Shown: positions 16,532 through 24,430 of the stretch, one piece after another
Layout of the letters: every line of letters starts with the position of its first letter
How positions within the stretch are numbered: position 1 is the stretch's first letter
Source of the DNA: Amycolatopsis palatopharyngis
GTDB lineage: Bacteria > Actinomycetota > Actinomycetes > Mycobacteriales > Pseudonocardiaceae
Length of the DNA: 41,986 bases
NCBI RefSeq assembly: GCF_003385185.1
Contig: NZ_PQHZ01000052.1
Span: 1-41,986, forward strand
Reading direction: 5' to 3'
Position numbers and translations under genes: made by a program
The notes under the pieces: model-generated
What the model was told of the DNA's origin: nothing
What the model saw: only the letters and a program-made list of their open reading frames with translations
Database searches by the model: none

Positions 16532-17091
16532 TCGAGGAACATTTCACGGCGTTGGGGGCAGCGCTGGACAGTGCCCGCTCTGCCGCACCACGGATCGAGC
16601 GCTGGGGAAGGCACCTCGCGCAGGTCTTCGACCAGGGCGGGCGCCTGCTCGCCTGCGGAAACGGTGGCAGCGCCGCCGAGGCCCAGCACCTCACGGGGGA
16701 ACTGGTCGGGCGTTTCCTGCACGACCGCCAGCCTCTTTCCGCGATCGCACTGCACGCGGACACCTCCGCGGGTACGGCGATCGTCAACGACTACGGCGAG
16801 CACGAGTTCTTCGCCAGGCAGGTTCGGGCACACGGAAGGCAAGGGGACGTGCTCGTCGCGCTGTCCACCAGCGGCCGCAGTCAGAACGTCGTTGCCGCCG
16901 CGAAGACGGCGCAGGAGATCGGTATGACCGCCTGGGCCCTGACCGGGCCCGCGCCCAACCGGCTCGCGGCCCTGTGTGACGACACCATCGCCGTGGACGC
17001 GCCGAGCGTCGCCACCGTCCAGGAGATCCATCTCGCCGTCGTACACGCACTCTGCGCCGTGCTCGACGAGTCGCTGGGGGTGCCGGCATGA
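16528..17091 (+). CDS. gmhA: Sedoheptulose 7-phosphate isomerase (phosphoheptose isomerase)
   Basis: This 187-residue SIS-domain enzyme converts sedoheptulose 7-phosphate to D-glycero-D-manno-heptose 7-phosphate, the first step of ADP-heptose synthesis. CGNGGSAAEAQH (43-54) and LSTSGRSQN (112-120) bind the phosphate. His54, Glu58, Gln165 and His173 line up by spacing with His61, Glu65, Gln172 and His180 of E. coli GmhA, so the active site looks intact. GTG 16528 lies five bases after AGGAGGT and overlaps the GT9 stop; the gene also overlaps hldE by ATGA. Length is typical of the family (about 190). A degenerate paralogue lies at 30109-30684. Confidence 0.93.
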   Translation: MIEEHFTALGAALDSARSAAPRIERWGRHLAQVFDQGGRLLACGNGGSAAEAQHLTGELVGRFLHDRQPLSAIALHADTSAGTAIVNDYGEHEFFARQVRAHGRQGDVLVALSTSGRSQNVVAAAKTAQEIGMTAWALTGPAPNRLAALCDDTIAVDAPSVATVQEIHLAVVHALCAVLDESLGVPA

Positions 17092-18476
17092 GGCCCCTGG
17101 TCGTGGTCGGGGACGCACTGCTCGACATCGACATCGACGGCAGCGCCGACCGGCTGTGCCCCGAAGCACCGGTACCGGTCGTCGACCTCGGCAGGGAGTG
17201 GCTACGTCCCGGCGGTGCCGGGCTGGCCGCCCTGCTCGCCGCGCGCTCCGCCTCGGAGGTCGTCCTGCTGAGTGCGTTCGGCGAGGACGGGGCCGGGCGC
17301 AGGCTGATCGAACTGCTCGAACGCGAGGCCGACGTGGTGCCGTTGCCACTGACGGGCAGCACCGTGTGCAAGACACGGGTGCGCGCCGCCGGCCAGTCGA
17401 TGCTGCGACTCGACTCGGGTGACGGCAGGGCCGCACACGGTGTCCTGCCCGCCCGCGCCGAGCAGGCACTGCGCGAAGCGGGTGCCATCCTCGTCGCCGA
17501 CTACGGCAGGGGGATGGCCGCTCACCCCGGTCTGCGCGGGCTGCTGACCGAACTCGCCCCGAAGGTGCCGGTGGTGTGGGATCCACACCCGCGCGGCCCC
17601 GCCCCGGTACCGGGCGCCCGGCTGATCACACCGAACGAGTCGGAAGCGGCCGCGCTCGCCACCGACGGCGACGAAGCGAGTGCGCTGGCCAGAAACCTGC
17701 GCGAGCAGTGGTCGTCGGACGGGGTCGCCGTCACGGCTGGTTCTCGCGGCGCCGTGCTCGCCGACGCACGAGGGACCAGATCGTTCCCGATCGCGGGAAC
17801 ATCGAAGCTCGTGGGCCACGCGCGGCCGGACACCTGCGGTGCGGGCGACCGGTTCGCGACGGCCGCGGCAGCGGCCCTGCTCGGTGGCGCCGACCTCGCG
17901 GGCGCCGTCACCGAGGCGGTGGATGCGGCTGCTCGCTTCGTCGCGGCGGGCGGGGCCGCGGCACTGTCGCTCAGCGACGGACCCGGCTCCTCCCCTGGCC
18001 GGCCGGAATCCTCCCGCAGCGAGCGCAATGCCTTCGAGGTGGCGGCCAGGGTCCGGCGCAGCGGCGGCAGGCTCGTGGCCACCGGCGGCTGCTTCGACCT
18101 GCTGCACCCAGGCCACGTGACGTTGTTACGCCAGGCGAGGGCGCTCGGCGACGCGCTCGTCGTCTGCCTGAACTCCGACGAGTCCGTACGCAAGCTCAAG
18201 GGACCGACCCGGCCCATCGTGACCGCGAAGGACCGCGCCCGGCTGCTGGCCGAACTCGAGTCCGTCGATGCGGTCGCGGTGTTCGACGAAACCTCCCTCG
18301 CCACACTCCTCGAACGCCTCCGGCCGGATGTGTGGGTCAAGGGCGGGGACTACGCGGGCACCGATCTGCCCGAGGCGGAAGTCGTGCACCGCCACGGCGG
18401 CGAGGTCGCGCTGATCCCGATGGTCGAGGGCTACTCGACCTCCCGGCTCGTCGCGGCCGCCAACACCGTCAACTGA
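17088..18476 (+). CDS. hldE: Bifunctional heptose 7-phosphate kinase / heptose 1-phosphate adenylyltransferase
   Basis: This 462-residue two-domain enzyme has a PfkB-type kinase at about residues 1-300 (CGAGDRF with catalytic Asp254) and a nucleotidyltransferase at about 325-460 (GGCFDLLHPGH with HxGH at 340-343, VKGGDY and EGYSTSRLV). The kinase makes heptose 1,7-bisphosphate, GmhB removes the 7-phosphate, and the second domain then makes ADP-heptose. Its domain order and length match E. coli HldE (477 residues). It overlaps gmhA by ATGA. Operon position between gmhA and the sugar-transfer genes supports the assignment. No HldD epimerase is obvious in this operon, so the product may stay ADP-D-glycero-heptose. 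Confidence 0.94.
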   Translation: MRPLVVVGDALLDIDIDGSADRLCPEAPVPVVDLGREWLRPGGAGLAALLAARSASEVVLLSAFGEDGAGRRLIELLEREADVVPLPLTGSTVCKTRVRAAGQSMLRLDSGDGRAAHGVLPARAEQALREAGAILVADYGRGMAAHPGLRGLLTELAPKVPVVWDPHPRGPAPVPGARLITPNESEAAALATDGDEASALARNLREQWSSDGVAVTAGSRGAVLADARGTRSFPIAGTSKLVGHARPDTCGAGDRFATAAAAALLGGADLAGAVTEAVDAAARFVAAGGAAALSLSDGPGSSPGRPESSRSERNAFEVAARVRRSGGRLVATGGCFDLLHPGHVTLLRQARALGDALVVCLNSDESVRKLKGPTRPIVTAKDRARLLAELESVDAVAVFDETSLATLLERLRPDVWVKGGDYAGTDLPEAEVVHRHGGEVALIPMVEGYSTSRLVAAANTVN

Positions 18477-18496
18477 TTCCCATGGAAAGGAGTTCG

Positions 18497-19186
18497 ATGA
18501 ACTCGCCAGGCAACGTGTTGATCACCGGCGGAGCCTCCGGGCTCGGCGCCGCCACCGTCGAGGCGGTACGCCAGGCAGGCGGCAGGCCACTGGTGATCGA
18601 CAAGACGGAGCCGTCGGCTCCGGTGGACCACGTCGTCGCCGACCTCGCCGACTCGGCGGCCACCGAGAACGCGGTCGAGGAACTGGTGCGGCGCGCGGAC
18701 AACCACCTCGACGGCGTCTTCACCGCGGCGGGCATCGACGCGTGTGGCCCGCTCGGTTCAGTATCCACAAAGGACTGGGAGCGGGTCGTCCACGTGAACC
18801 TGCTCGGCACCGCCGCGGTGGTGCGGGCCGCGCTTCCACACCTGGAACGCACGCACGGCACGGTCGTGACCTGCTCCTCCACTCTCGGCGTCCGGGTGGC
18901 CGGGGACGCGACCGCGTACTGCGCCTCGAAGTACGGGGTGGTCGGCTTCACCAAGGCGCTGGCCGAGGAGACCGCGGGCCGGGTCGGGGTGACCCTGCTG
19001 ATTCCAGGCGGCATGCACACGAACTTCTTCAACGACAGGGACGAGCAGTACAAGCCGCCACCAGACGCCAAACTGAACCAGCCGGAGCACGTGGCCCGCA
19101 CAGTTCTGTTCGCATTGAGTCAGCCACCCGGCTGTGAGGTGCGGGAGCTGGTCGTCTGCGCCTCCGAGGAGGGCTCCTGGCCGTGA
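18497..19186 (+). CDS. Short-chain dehydrogenase/reductase in the heptose operon
   Basis: This 229-residue classical SDR has the cofactor loop TGGASGLG (residues 10-17), an NLLG segment, a catalytic Ser in CSSTLG and the YCASK active-site motif (Tyr and Lys four apart). It probably oxidises or reduces a sugar or its nucleotide derivative. ATG 18497 is chosen because GGAG lies five bases upstream; ATG 18482 would sit before that site. It starts 20 bases after hldE and overlaps the following GT9 by GTGA, so it is part of the operon. It could replace the missing epimerase or modify the heptose, but the substrate is not established. Confidence 0.9.
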   Translation: MNSPGNVLITGGASGLGAATVEAVRQAGGRPLVIDKTEPSAPVDHVVADLADSAATENAVEELVRRADNHLDGVFTAAGIDACGPLGSVSTKDWERVVHVNLLGTAAVVRAALPHLERTHGTVVTCSSTLGVRVAGDATAYCASKYGVVGFTKALAEETAGRVGVTLLIPGGMHTNFFNDRDEQYKPPPDAKLNQPEHVARTVLFALSQPPGCEVRELVVCASEEGSWP

Positions 19187-20139
19187 GCGGAACCGACGCC
19201 GAGGGAGTTCTGGCACTGCGCGCGCTGGGGATCGGCGACCTGCTGGTCGCCGTCCCGGCGCTGCGCGGGCTGCGTGCGGCCTTTCCCGGCGAACGGCTGG
19301 TACTCGCGGGGCCGGAGTCGCTCGGCGAACTGGTCGAACTGATCGACGCGGTGGACGAACTGCTGCCCACCGCAGGCCTCGGCGCACTGAAATGGCCAGG
19401 CCCGCCCCCACCAGCCGTCGCGGTGAACCTGCATGGCAGCGGCCCGGAGAGCACCACGGACCTGCTCTCGACGAATCCGGAACGGCTCATCGCGCATCAC
19501 CATCCCGGCAGCTCCCCCGTAGCAGGGCCGGAGTGGATCGAGGACCAGCACGAGGTCCTGCGCTGGTGCGGGCTGCTGGAGTGGCATGGCATCGCCGCCG
19601 ACCCCACCGACCTCACCCTGCCCACCCCGCCGGGTCCGAGCCCCGCACCCGGCGCGGCCGTCGTGCATCCCGGTGCGGGGCTGCCACCACGGCGCTGGCC
19701 CGCCGACCGGTTCGCCGAAGTGGCCGCCGCCCTCCACGATGAAGGGCATTCGGTGGTGATCACCGGAAGTCACTCGGAACGCGACCTGGCGCACGAGGTG
19801 GCCGGAAAGGCCGGACTCACGGCGGAATCGGTGCTGGCCGGCCGCACCGGCCTCGCCGAACTGTGCGCACTCATCGCGGGAGCCTCCCTCGTCGTCTGCG
19901 CCGATACCGGGGCCGGTCATCTCGCGACCGCCTTCGGCACACCGTCGGTCGTGCTGTTCGGTCCGGTACCCCCGCAACGCTGGGGACCACCACCCGAGCG
20001 AGCACAGCACGTTGCCCTCTGGGGCGGCGACTTCGGCGACCCGTTCGGGAACGAGCCGGACCCTGGCCTGCTGCGGATCAGCGCCGGAGACGTACTCGCC
20101 GCGGCCCGCGGGGCGGCAGCACACCGGGCGAACTCCTGA
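19183..20139 (+). CDS. Glycosyltransferase family 9 (second heptosyltransferase-like)
   Basis: This 318-residue GT9 protein has LRALGIGDLLVAVPALRGL at its N-terminus (the GD loop), VVHPGAGLPPRRWP at the start of the donor domain, and CADTGAGHLATAFGTPSVVLFGPV, the family signature. It differs strongly from the GT9 at 15452, so the two probably act at successive positions of one glycan. The start is a GTG overlapping the SDR stop. It is the last gene of the heptose operon. ADP-heptose as donor is inferred from the family and context. The acceptor is unknown. Confidence 0.9.
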   Translation: MSGTDAEGVLALRALGIGDLLVAVPALRGLRAAFPGERLVLAGPESLGELVELIDAVDELLPTAGLGALKWPGPPPPAVAVNLHGSGPESTTDLLSTNPERLIAHHHPGSSPVAGPEWIEDQHEVLRWCGLLEWHGIAADPTDLTLPTPPGPSPAPGAAVVHPGAGLPPRRWPADRFAEVAAALHDEGHSVVITGSHSERDLAHEVAGKAGLTAESVLAGRTGLAELCALIAGASLVVCADTGAGHLATAFGTPSVVLFGPVPPQRWGPPPERAQHVALWGGDFGDPFGNEPDPGLLRISAGDVLAAARGAAAHRANS

Positions 20140-20196
20140 ACCCGAGGGGGACCGGGCTGACGCGCTCGGCCGAACAGGGCAATCCGGAAGTTTCTC

Positions 20197-20221
20197 GTTT
20201 CCCGCGCCCCGAATCGGGGTA
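20197..20221 (+). promoter_or_regulatory. Candidate SigF/SigB-type promoter
   Basis: GTTT (20197-20200), a 16-base spacer, then GGGTA (20217-20221). It ends 33 bases before the GTG start of the small membrane protein at 20255. Confidence 0.55.
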
Positions 20222-20254
20222 ATCAGGACCGGGGAATCGGATCCAGGAGCGGCC

Positions 20255-20488
20255 GTGGCCAGAACCGGACAGTGGTACCTGGCGACGTTCGCTGTCGTGA
20301 TCGCGCCGAGCGTGGCCGCTCTGGTCAGCCTCGCGTTCTCGCCCATGCTGGGGATCGTCACCCTACTGGCCCTGCTGGGGGCGCTGCTGCTGGCCGCCAC
20401 CATCGCGGCGCTGCGCAGGGGCGGACGCGATCTCGAACGCATCATCGACGAGGAACTGCACCGCACCGATCCCCGAACACCCGGGTAA
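20255..20488 (+). CDS. Small two-helix membrane protein
   Basis: This 77-residue protein starts at GTG 20255, five bases after AGGAG. It has two hydrophobic segments at about residues 6-27 and 30-52, then a charged tail (RRGGRDLERIIDEELHR). I do not recognise the family. The frame is open further upstream but codes for low-complexity residues there. A SigF-like promoter precedes it. It could be a stress-induced envelope protein; this is only suggested by context. Confidence 0.7.
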   Translation: MARTGQWYLATFAVVIAPSVAALVSLAFSPMLGIVTLLALLGALLLAATIAALRRGGRDLERIIDEELHRTDPRTPG

Positions 20489-20514
20489 CCGAGCGTCCGC
20501 CGCCCGCCATCTCT

Positions 20515-20536
20515 CGCACTTTCCCGGGAAAGCGCG
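20515..20536. repeat. Dispersed 22-bp palindrome, copy 4
   Basis: This copy is identical to the copies at 35-56 and 68-89, 20 kb away. It lies 26 bases after the small membrane protein stop and 50 bases before the extended SDR gene, so all four copies are intergenic. Confidence 0.9.
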
Positions 20537-20585
20537 GTGGATTGGCGGCGGGTTAGCCGCGGTGGCGGGCGGGTACACAGTGCCG

Positions 20586-21659
20586 ATGAGTGGCATCAGG
20601 GTCGTGGTGACCGGGGCGACGGGAAACGTCGGCACGAGTGTGGTCGAAGCGCTCGGCGATGACGACAGGGTGGAGTCGATCAGGGGCCTCGCCCGCAGAT
20701 CCGCGGAATGGTCACATCCCAGACTTCGTCTGTCCACTATAGATCTCGGCGATGCGGCGAAGCCGGTGGCGGCGCGGCTGGACGACCTGCTTGCCGGTGC
20801 CGACGTCGTCATCCACCTTGCCTGGTTGTTCCAGCCGACTCGCGATCCCGAGCTGACCTGGCGGACCAACGTGCTCGGCAGCATCCGGGTGTTCGAGGCA
20901 GCAGTACGGTCGGGCGTCAAGTCCGTGGTGTACGCCTCCTCGGTCGGCGCCTACTCCCCCGGACCACAGGACACCCGAGTCGACGAGACCTGGCCCACGC
21001 ACGGCTGGCCCGGGGCGGCCTACACGCGGGAAAAGGCCTACCTGGAAAGGTTCCTGGACGGCTTCGAACGCGCACATCCCGATCTACGGGTGGTGCGGCT
21101 ACGCCCAGGATTCATCTTCAAGCGGGAGTCGGCCTCCGAGCAGCGCAGGCTGTTCGCGGGTCCACTGTTACCCGGAGCCCTCGTTCACCCCGCGATCCTG
21201 CCGGTCGTGCCCGACCTGCCGGGGCTGCGTTTCCAGGCACTGCACAGCAGCGACGTCGCGGACGCCTACCGCAGAGCCGCGCTCAGTGATGTGCGAGGTG
21301 CGTTCAACGTGGCCGCCGAGCCAGTCGTCGACGCGCGATCGCTTGGGGAACTGTTCGGCGCGAAACCGATCCCGATGCCCGCATGGCCGGTGCGGGCGGC
21401 GGTTGCCGCGGCATGGCGGTTACACGCGGTCCCCGCGACCCCTGGGCTGTTCGACGCCGTACTGCGACTACCACTGATGGACTGTTCGCGAGCCAGGACC
21501 GAACTGGACTGGGCACCGAGGTTCACCGCATTGGAAGCACTCTCCGAGTTCCTGACCGGACTGCGGGAGAGGGCGGGAATGGCCACTGCGCCGCTGGCTC
21601 CCAGTGTCCGGGGTGGGAGGTTGCACGAACTTCTCACCGGGGTCGGTTCCCGGCCTTGA
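20586..21659 (+). CDS. NAD-dependent epimerase/dehydratase (extended SDR)
   Basis: This 357-residue extended SDR has TGATGNVG near the N-terminus, SSVGAYSPG carrying the catalytic Ser, and YTREK with the Tyr/Lys pair. It resembles UDP-glucose 4-epimerase-type proteins acting on nucleotide sugars or related substrates. ATG 20586 is taken as start; a GTG at 20562 is in frame. A GGTT-N16-GGGTAC promoter-like element ends only 10 bases before this ATG. It lies downstream of the heptose operon and could be an epimerase for ADP-heptose, but I see no HldD-specific feature, so this remains open. Confidence 0.85.
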   Translation: MSGIRVVVTGATGNVGTSVVEALGDDDRVESIRGLARRSAEWSHPRLRLSTIDLGDAAKPVAARLDDLLAGADVVIHLAWLFQPTRDPELTWRTNVLGSIRVFEAAVRSGVKSVVYASSVGAYSPGPQDTRVDETWPTHGWPGAAYTREKAYLERFLDGFERAHPDLRVVRLRPGFIFKRESASEQRRLFAGPLLPGALVHPAILPVVPDLPGLRFQALHSSDVADAYRRAALSDVRGAFNVAAEPVVDARSLGELFGAKPIPMPAWPVRAAVAAAWRLHAVPATPGLFDAVLRLPLMDCSRARTELDWAPRFTALEALSEFLTGLRERAGMATAPLAPSVRGGRLHELLTGVGSRP

Positions 21660-21707
21660 GCGCCTGCCGGAGCCAAGGAACATCCACAGTGCACCGTCCG
21701 CTGACGC

Positions 21708-21732
21708 GTGTGGGCGAGCGCCGCTGTGGGTA
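21708..21732 (+). promoter_or_regulatory. Possible SigF/SigB-type promoter for the anti-sigma/sigma operon
   Basis: GTGT (21708-21711), a 16-base spacer, then GGGTAC (21728-21733). It fits the looser GNNT-N14-16-GGGTA consensus and ends 57 bases before the GTG at 21790. It would allow autoregulation, as is known for SigF operons. Confidence 0.4.
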
Positions 21733-21789
21733 CCCGCCGACCAGCAGTGTCCGGTTCACGCCGGGCAGCGTGAACGAGTGGAGGTGGCC

Positions 21790-22221
21790 GTGAGCCAACC
21801 GGGCGTAGTCGACGACCTCGGGATCGACAACTTCGTGGAGCTGCGGATCCCCGCCGACGCCGTGCAGCTGGCCGTCCCCCGCACGGTGGCGGAGACCATC
21901 GCGCTGCGTCGGGACCTCGACCTCGACACCGTCGCCGACATCAAGCTCGCCACCGACGAAGCGTGCGCCACCCTGATCGCGGCCGCCGTCGCACACAGCA
22001 CCCTGACGTGCCGCTTCGAGGTCTACGCCGACTCCCTCACTGTCAGCGTCAGCACCACGGTCGTCCGTGAAGGCGTCCCCGCGCAGGGCAACCTCGGCTG
22101 GTTCGTGCTCGAAATGCTGGCCGACTCGGTGAACGCGACCCAGATCGCCTACGACCCGGTAATGGCCGGGTATTCCACGATGATCGAGTTCACCAGGTCC
22201 GGAAACCGGGTTCCGGCGTGA
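21790..22221 (+). CDS. Anti-sigma factor, RsbW/UsfX-like ATP-binding protein
   Basis: This 143-residue GHKL-fold (Bergerat) protein would bind and hold the co-transcribed sigma factor until released. KLATDEACATLIAAAV corresponds to the N-box helix, although the usual Asn is not visible, and GNLGWFVLEMLAD to the G-box. That Asn is also replaced in some actinobacterial homologues. The GTG at 21790 lies five bases after GGAGG and gives the usual length; earlier in-frame codons lack a good site. Its stop overlaps the sigma factor start (GTGA), the arrangement found in sigB and sigF operons. No anti-anti-sigma gene lies next to it. Confidence 0.88.
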   Translation: MSQPGVVDDLGIDNFVELRIPADAVQLAVPRTVAETIALRRDLDLDTVADIKLATDEACATLIAAAVAHSTLTCRFEVYADSLTVSVSTTVVREGVPAQGNLGWFVLEMLADSVNATQIAYDPVMAGYSTMIEFTRSGNRVPA

Positions 22222-23009
22222 CAGCCGCGAACCAGCAGGGGCCGAACTCCTCGCACGCCAGCGACTACAGCGATGTGGTCCCACTGTTCGAGAAGATGGC
22301 GGAACTGCCCGAAGGTGACCCTGGCAGGGATCACCTACGGGAGCAGATCGTCACCCGCTGCCTGCCCCTTGCCGAGCACATCGCCCGCCGGTTCAGCGGG
22401 CGCGGCGAGGCCAGGGACGACCTCGTGCAGGTCGCTCGGCTGGGGCTGCTCAACGCCGTCGACAGGTACGAGGTCGGCAGGGGCAGCGAGTTCATCTCCT
22501 TCGCGGTGCCGACCATCATGGGGGAGGTTCGCCGATACTTCCGCGACTCCAGCTGGGCGCTGCGGGTACCGCGCAGGCTCAAGGAGCTGCACCTGGCCAT
22601 CAGCCAGGCCAGCGGCGTGCTGTCCCAGCGCCTCGGCAGGGCGCCGACGCCGAGTGAACTCGCGGCGGAGCTGGACCTCGACACGGAAGAGATCTCCGAC
22701 GGCCTGCTGGCCGGCAACGCCTACCAGTCGATCTCGGTGGACAGTGCGGTGGGTGACAAGGAGGACGGCCTCGCACTCGTCGACACGATGGGTGACTACG
22801 ACACGGATCTGGAGAACGTGGAGAACCACGAGGCACTGCAACCACTGCTGCGGGAACTACCCGCACGCGAGCGGAACGTGTTGATGCTGCGGTTCTTCGG
22901 CAACCTGACGCAGACCCAGATCGCCGAGCGGGTGGGCATCTCCCAGATGCACGTGTCCCGCCTGCTGTCGCGCACCCTGCAGCACCTGCGCGAGGAACTC
23001 ACCGAGTGA
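22218..23009 (+). CDS. sigF: RNA polymerase sigma factor, SigB/SigF/SigG group
   Basis: This 263-residue group 3 sigma factor has region 2 (ARDDLVQVARLGLLNAVDRY, then FAVPTIMGEVRRYFRD, the -10 recognition part), region 3 (LAISQASGVLSQRLGRAPTPSELA) and region 4 with a helix-turn-helix (NLTQTQIAERVGISQMHVSRLLSRTL, -35 recognition). Such factors direct general stress or developmental genes in actinobacteria. It is translationally coupled to its likely anti-sigma factor upstream and, by another GTGA overlap, to topoisomerase IB downstream. Several promoters of the matching type occur in this window. Confidence 0.93.
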   Translation: MTAANQQGPNSSHASDYSDVVPLFEKMAELPEGDPGRDHLREQIVTRCLPLAEHIARRFSGRGEARDDLVQVARLGLLNAVDRYEVGRGSEFISFAVPTIMGEVRRYFRDSSWALRVPRRLKELHLAISQASGVLSQRLGRAPTPSELAAELDLDTEEISDGLLAGNAYQSISVDSAVGDKEDGLALVDTMGDYDTDLENVENHEALQPLLRELPARERNVLMLRFFGNLTQTQIAERVGISQMHVSRLLSRTLQHLREELTE

Positions 23010-24157
23010 CGACCACGACTCCCCCCGCCCGTCTGCACGCACCGGGCGGTGCCGCAGCCGCGACACGGAGTAACACCAGGTCGCACGGGTATTCCTCGGG
23101 TATGCGACTGCACCGAAGCAACCCCGAGGCCCCCGGTATCCGCCGGCAGCGCTGCGGGCGCGGTTTCCGCTACTTCGGTTCCGACGGCAAGCCGCTGACG
23201 GACGAGGACACCCTTCGGCGGGTCCGCGATCTGGTGATCCCGCCTGCCTGGCAAGACGTGTGGATCTGTCCGTATCCGGGTGGTCATATCCAGGCGATCG
23301 GCTCGGACGACGCGGGTCGGCGCCAGTATCTCTATCACGAGAAGTGGCGGGAGAAGCGCGAAACCGAGAAGCACCAGCGGGTACTGGAACTGGCCCGCAA
23401 GCTGCCCCGCTTCCGGGTGGCGGTCAGGTCGGATCTGGCCCGCAGCGGCACTGGGCGCGACAGGATGCTCGCGGCGGCACTGCGCATGCTCGATATCGGG
23501 ATCTTCCGTACGGGTAGCGAGGAGTACGCGGAGGAGAACGGCACATACGGGGTCGCCACCCTGCTCCGCGGTCACGTCACCGTGCGCGGCGAGGACGAAC
23601 TCCTGGTCAGCTACGTCGCCAAGGGTGGCCTTGAACGGTCGGTCCGCATCCACGACCCCGACCTGGTGCGGGTGGTCAAGACAGTGCGCAGGGCACGCCC
23701 GCCAACCGACCGTCTGCTCGCGTACAAGGAGCACGGAAACTGGCACGAGGTGCACGCCGACGACGTGAACAACCGGTTCAAGGAGTACGTCGGCGACAAG
23801 TTCACCGGTAAGGACCTGCGTACCTGGAACGCCACGGTACTGGCCGCGACGGCCTTCGCCGAGACCGACCGGCCGCGTAGCCAGCGTGGCATGCAGCGGG
23901 CGAAGGCGGCGGTCATGCGGGAGGTCGCAGAGGAACTCGGCAACACTCCCGCGGTGACTCGTCGATCCTATGTGGACCCGCGAGTGGTGCGAGCCTTCGA
24001 GAAGGGTGTCACCGTGGGAAAAGCTGTCGAGAGAGCCAGGAAAAAGTACACAACGGACGCCGCGGAGAACGGGGCGGATACGGCGGAGAGCATGCGCACC
24101 GCGATCGAACGAGCTGTGGTGCGCATGCTCTCCGAGATGGACGCGGAACCGCCGTAG
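23006..24157 (+). CDS. DNA topoisomerase IB (eukaryotic/poxvirus type)
   Basis: This 383-residue type IB topoisomerase relaxes supercoils through a 3'-phosphotyrosine link. The N-terminal domain contains GRGFRYFGSDG and IPPAWQDVWICPYPGGHIQA. The catalytic domain carries KEYVGDKFTGKDLRTWNATV and the active-site Tyr322 in TRRSYVDPRV. The GTG at 23006 overlaps the sigma factor stop. An ATG at 23102 would give a more typical family N-terminus (MRLHRSNPEAPG) and drop 32 low-complexity residues, making the catalytic residue Tyr290. Coupling of a topoisomerase to a stress sigma factor is uncommon and suggests a role in stress or DNA protection. Confidence 0.93.
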   Translation: MTTTTPPARLHAPGGAAAATRSNTRSHGYSSGMRLHRSNPEAPGIRRQRCGRGFRYFGSDGKPLTDEDTLRRVRDLVIPPAWQDVWICPYPGGHIQAIGSDDAGRRQYLYHEKWREKRETEKHQRVLELARKLPRFRVAVRSDLARSGTGRDRMLAAALRMLDIGIFRTGSEEYAEENGTYGVATLLRGHVTVRGEDELLVSYVAKGGLERSVRIHDPDLVRVVKTVRRARPPTDRLLAYKEHGNWHEVHADDVNNRFKEYVGDKFTGKDLRTWNATVLAATAFAETDRPRSQRGMQRAKAAVMREVAEELGNTPAVTRRSYVDPRVVRAFEKGVTVGKAVERARKKYTTDAAENGADTAESMRTAIERAVVRMLSEMDAEPP

Positions 24158-24166
24158 CGGGCCGCT

Positions 24167-24430
24167 TCAGTCTCCCGGCCAGTCGCCGGTCGCCTTGCGA
24201 TAACCCTCCGCGCCTGCCCTGTCGACCGCGGCCTTCACCGCGCCGAAGATGGCACCCTGGATGGCCGCGGCGATCACGACCTGCCGCCAGTTGTACGAAC
24301 TGTCCGTCGCGTTCGGTGGGTCCTCGCCGTTGCCGAGCCGCTTCCAGACCTGCTTGAAGGCCGCACTGGCCGCGACCCCGCCGAGCGCGCCGACGAGTAC
24401 GCCCAACGGCTTGTAGAGCATCTTGTTCAT
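24167..24430 (-). CDS. DUF4235 family membrane protein
   Basis: This 87-residue protein begins MNKMLYKPLGVLVGALGG and has two hydrophobic segments with the DUF4235 pattern (AFKQVWKRL, then WRQVVIAAAIQGAIFGAVKAA). GGAGG lies eight bases before ATG 24430. It overlaps the DUF3618 gene by ATGA, a pair that is widespread in actinobacteria and often accompanied by a holin-like gene, which is missing here. The function is unknown; a membrane-stress role has been proposed by context only. Confidence 0.88.
   Translation of the reverse strand: MNKMLYKPLGVLVGALGGVAASAAFKQVWKRLGNGEDPPNATDSSYNWRQVVIAAAIQGAIFGAVKAAVDRAGAEGYRKATGDWPGD

Noticed and set aside
17576..18496. Upstream extension of the operon SDR into hldE
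   Set aside because: hldE is certain in the other frame; a good ribosome-binding site precedes ATG 18497.
20586..21659. Assignment of the extended SDR as HldD
   Set aside because: Only general extended-SDR features are visible, and it lies outside the operon, behind its own promoter-like element.
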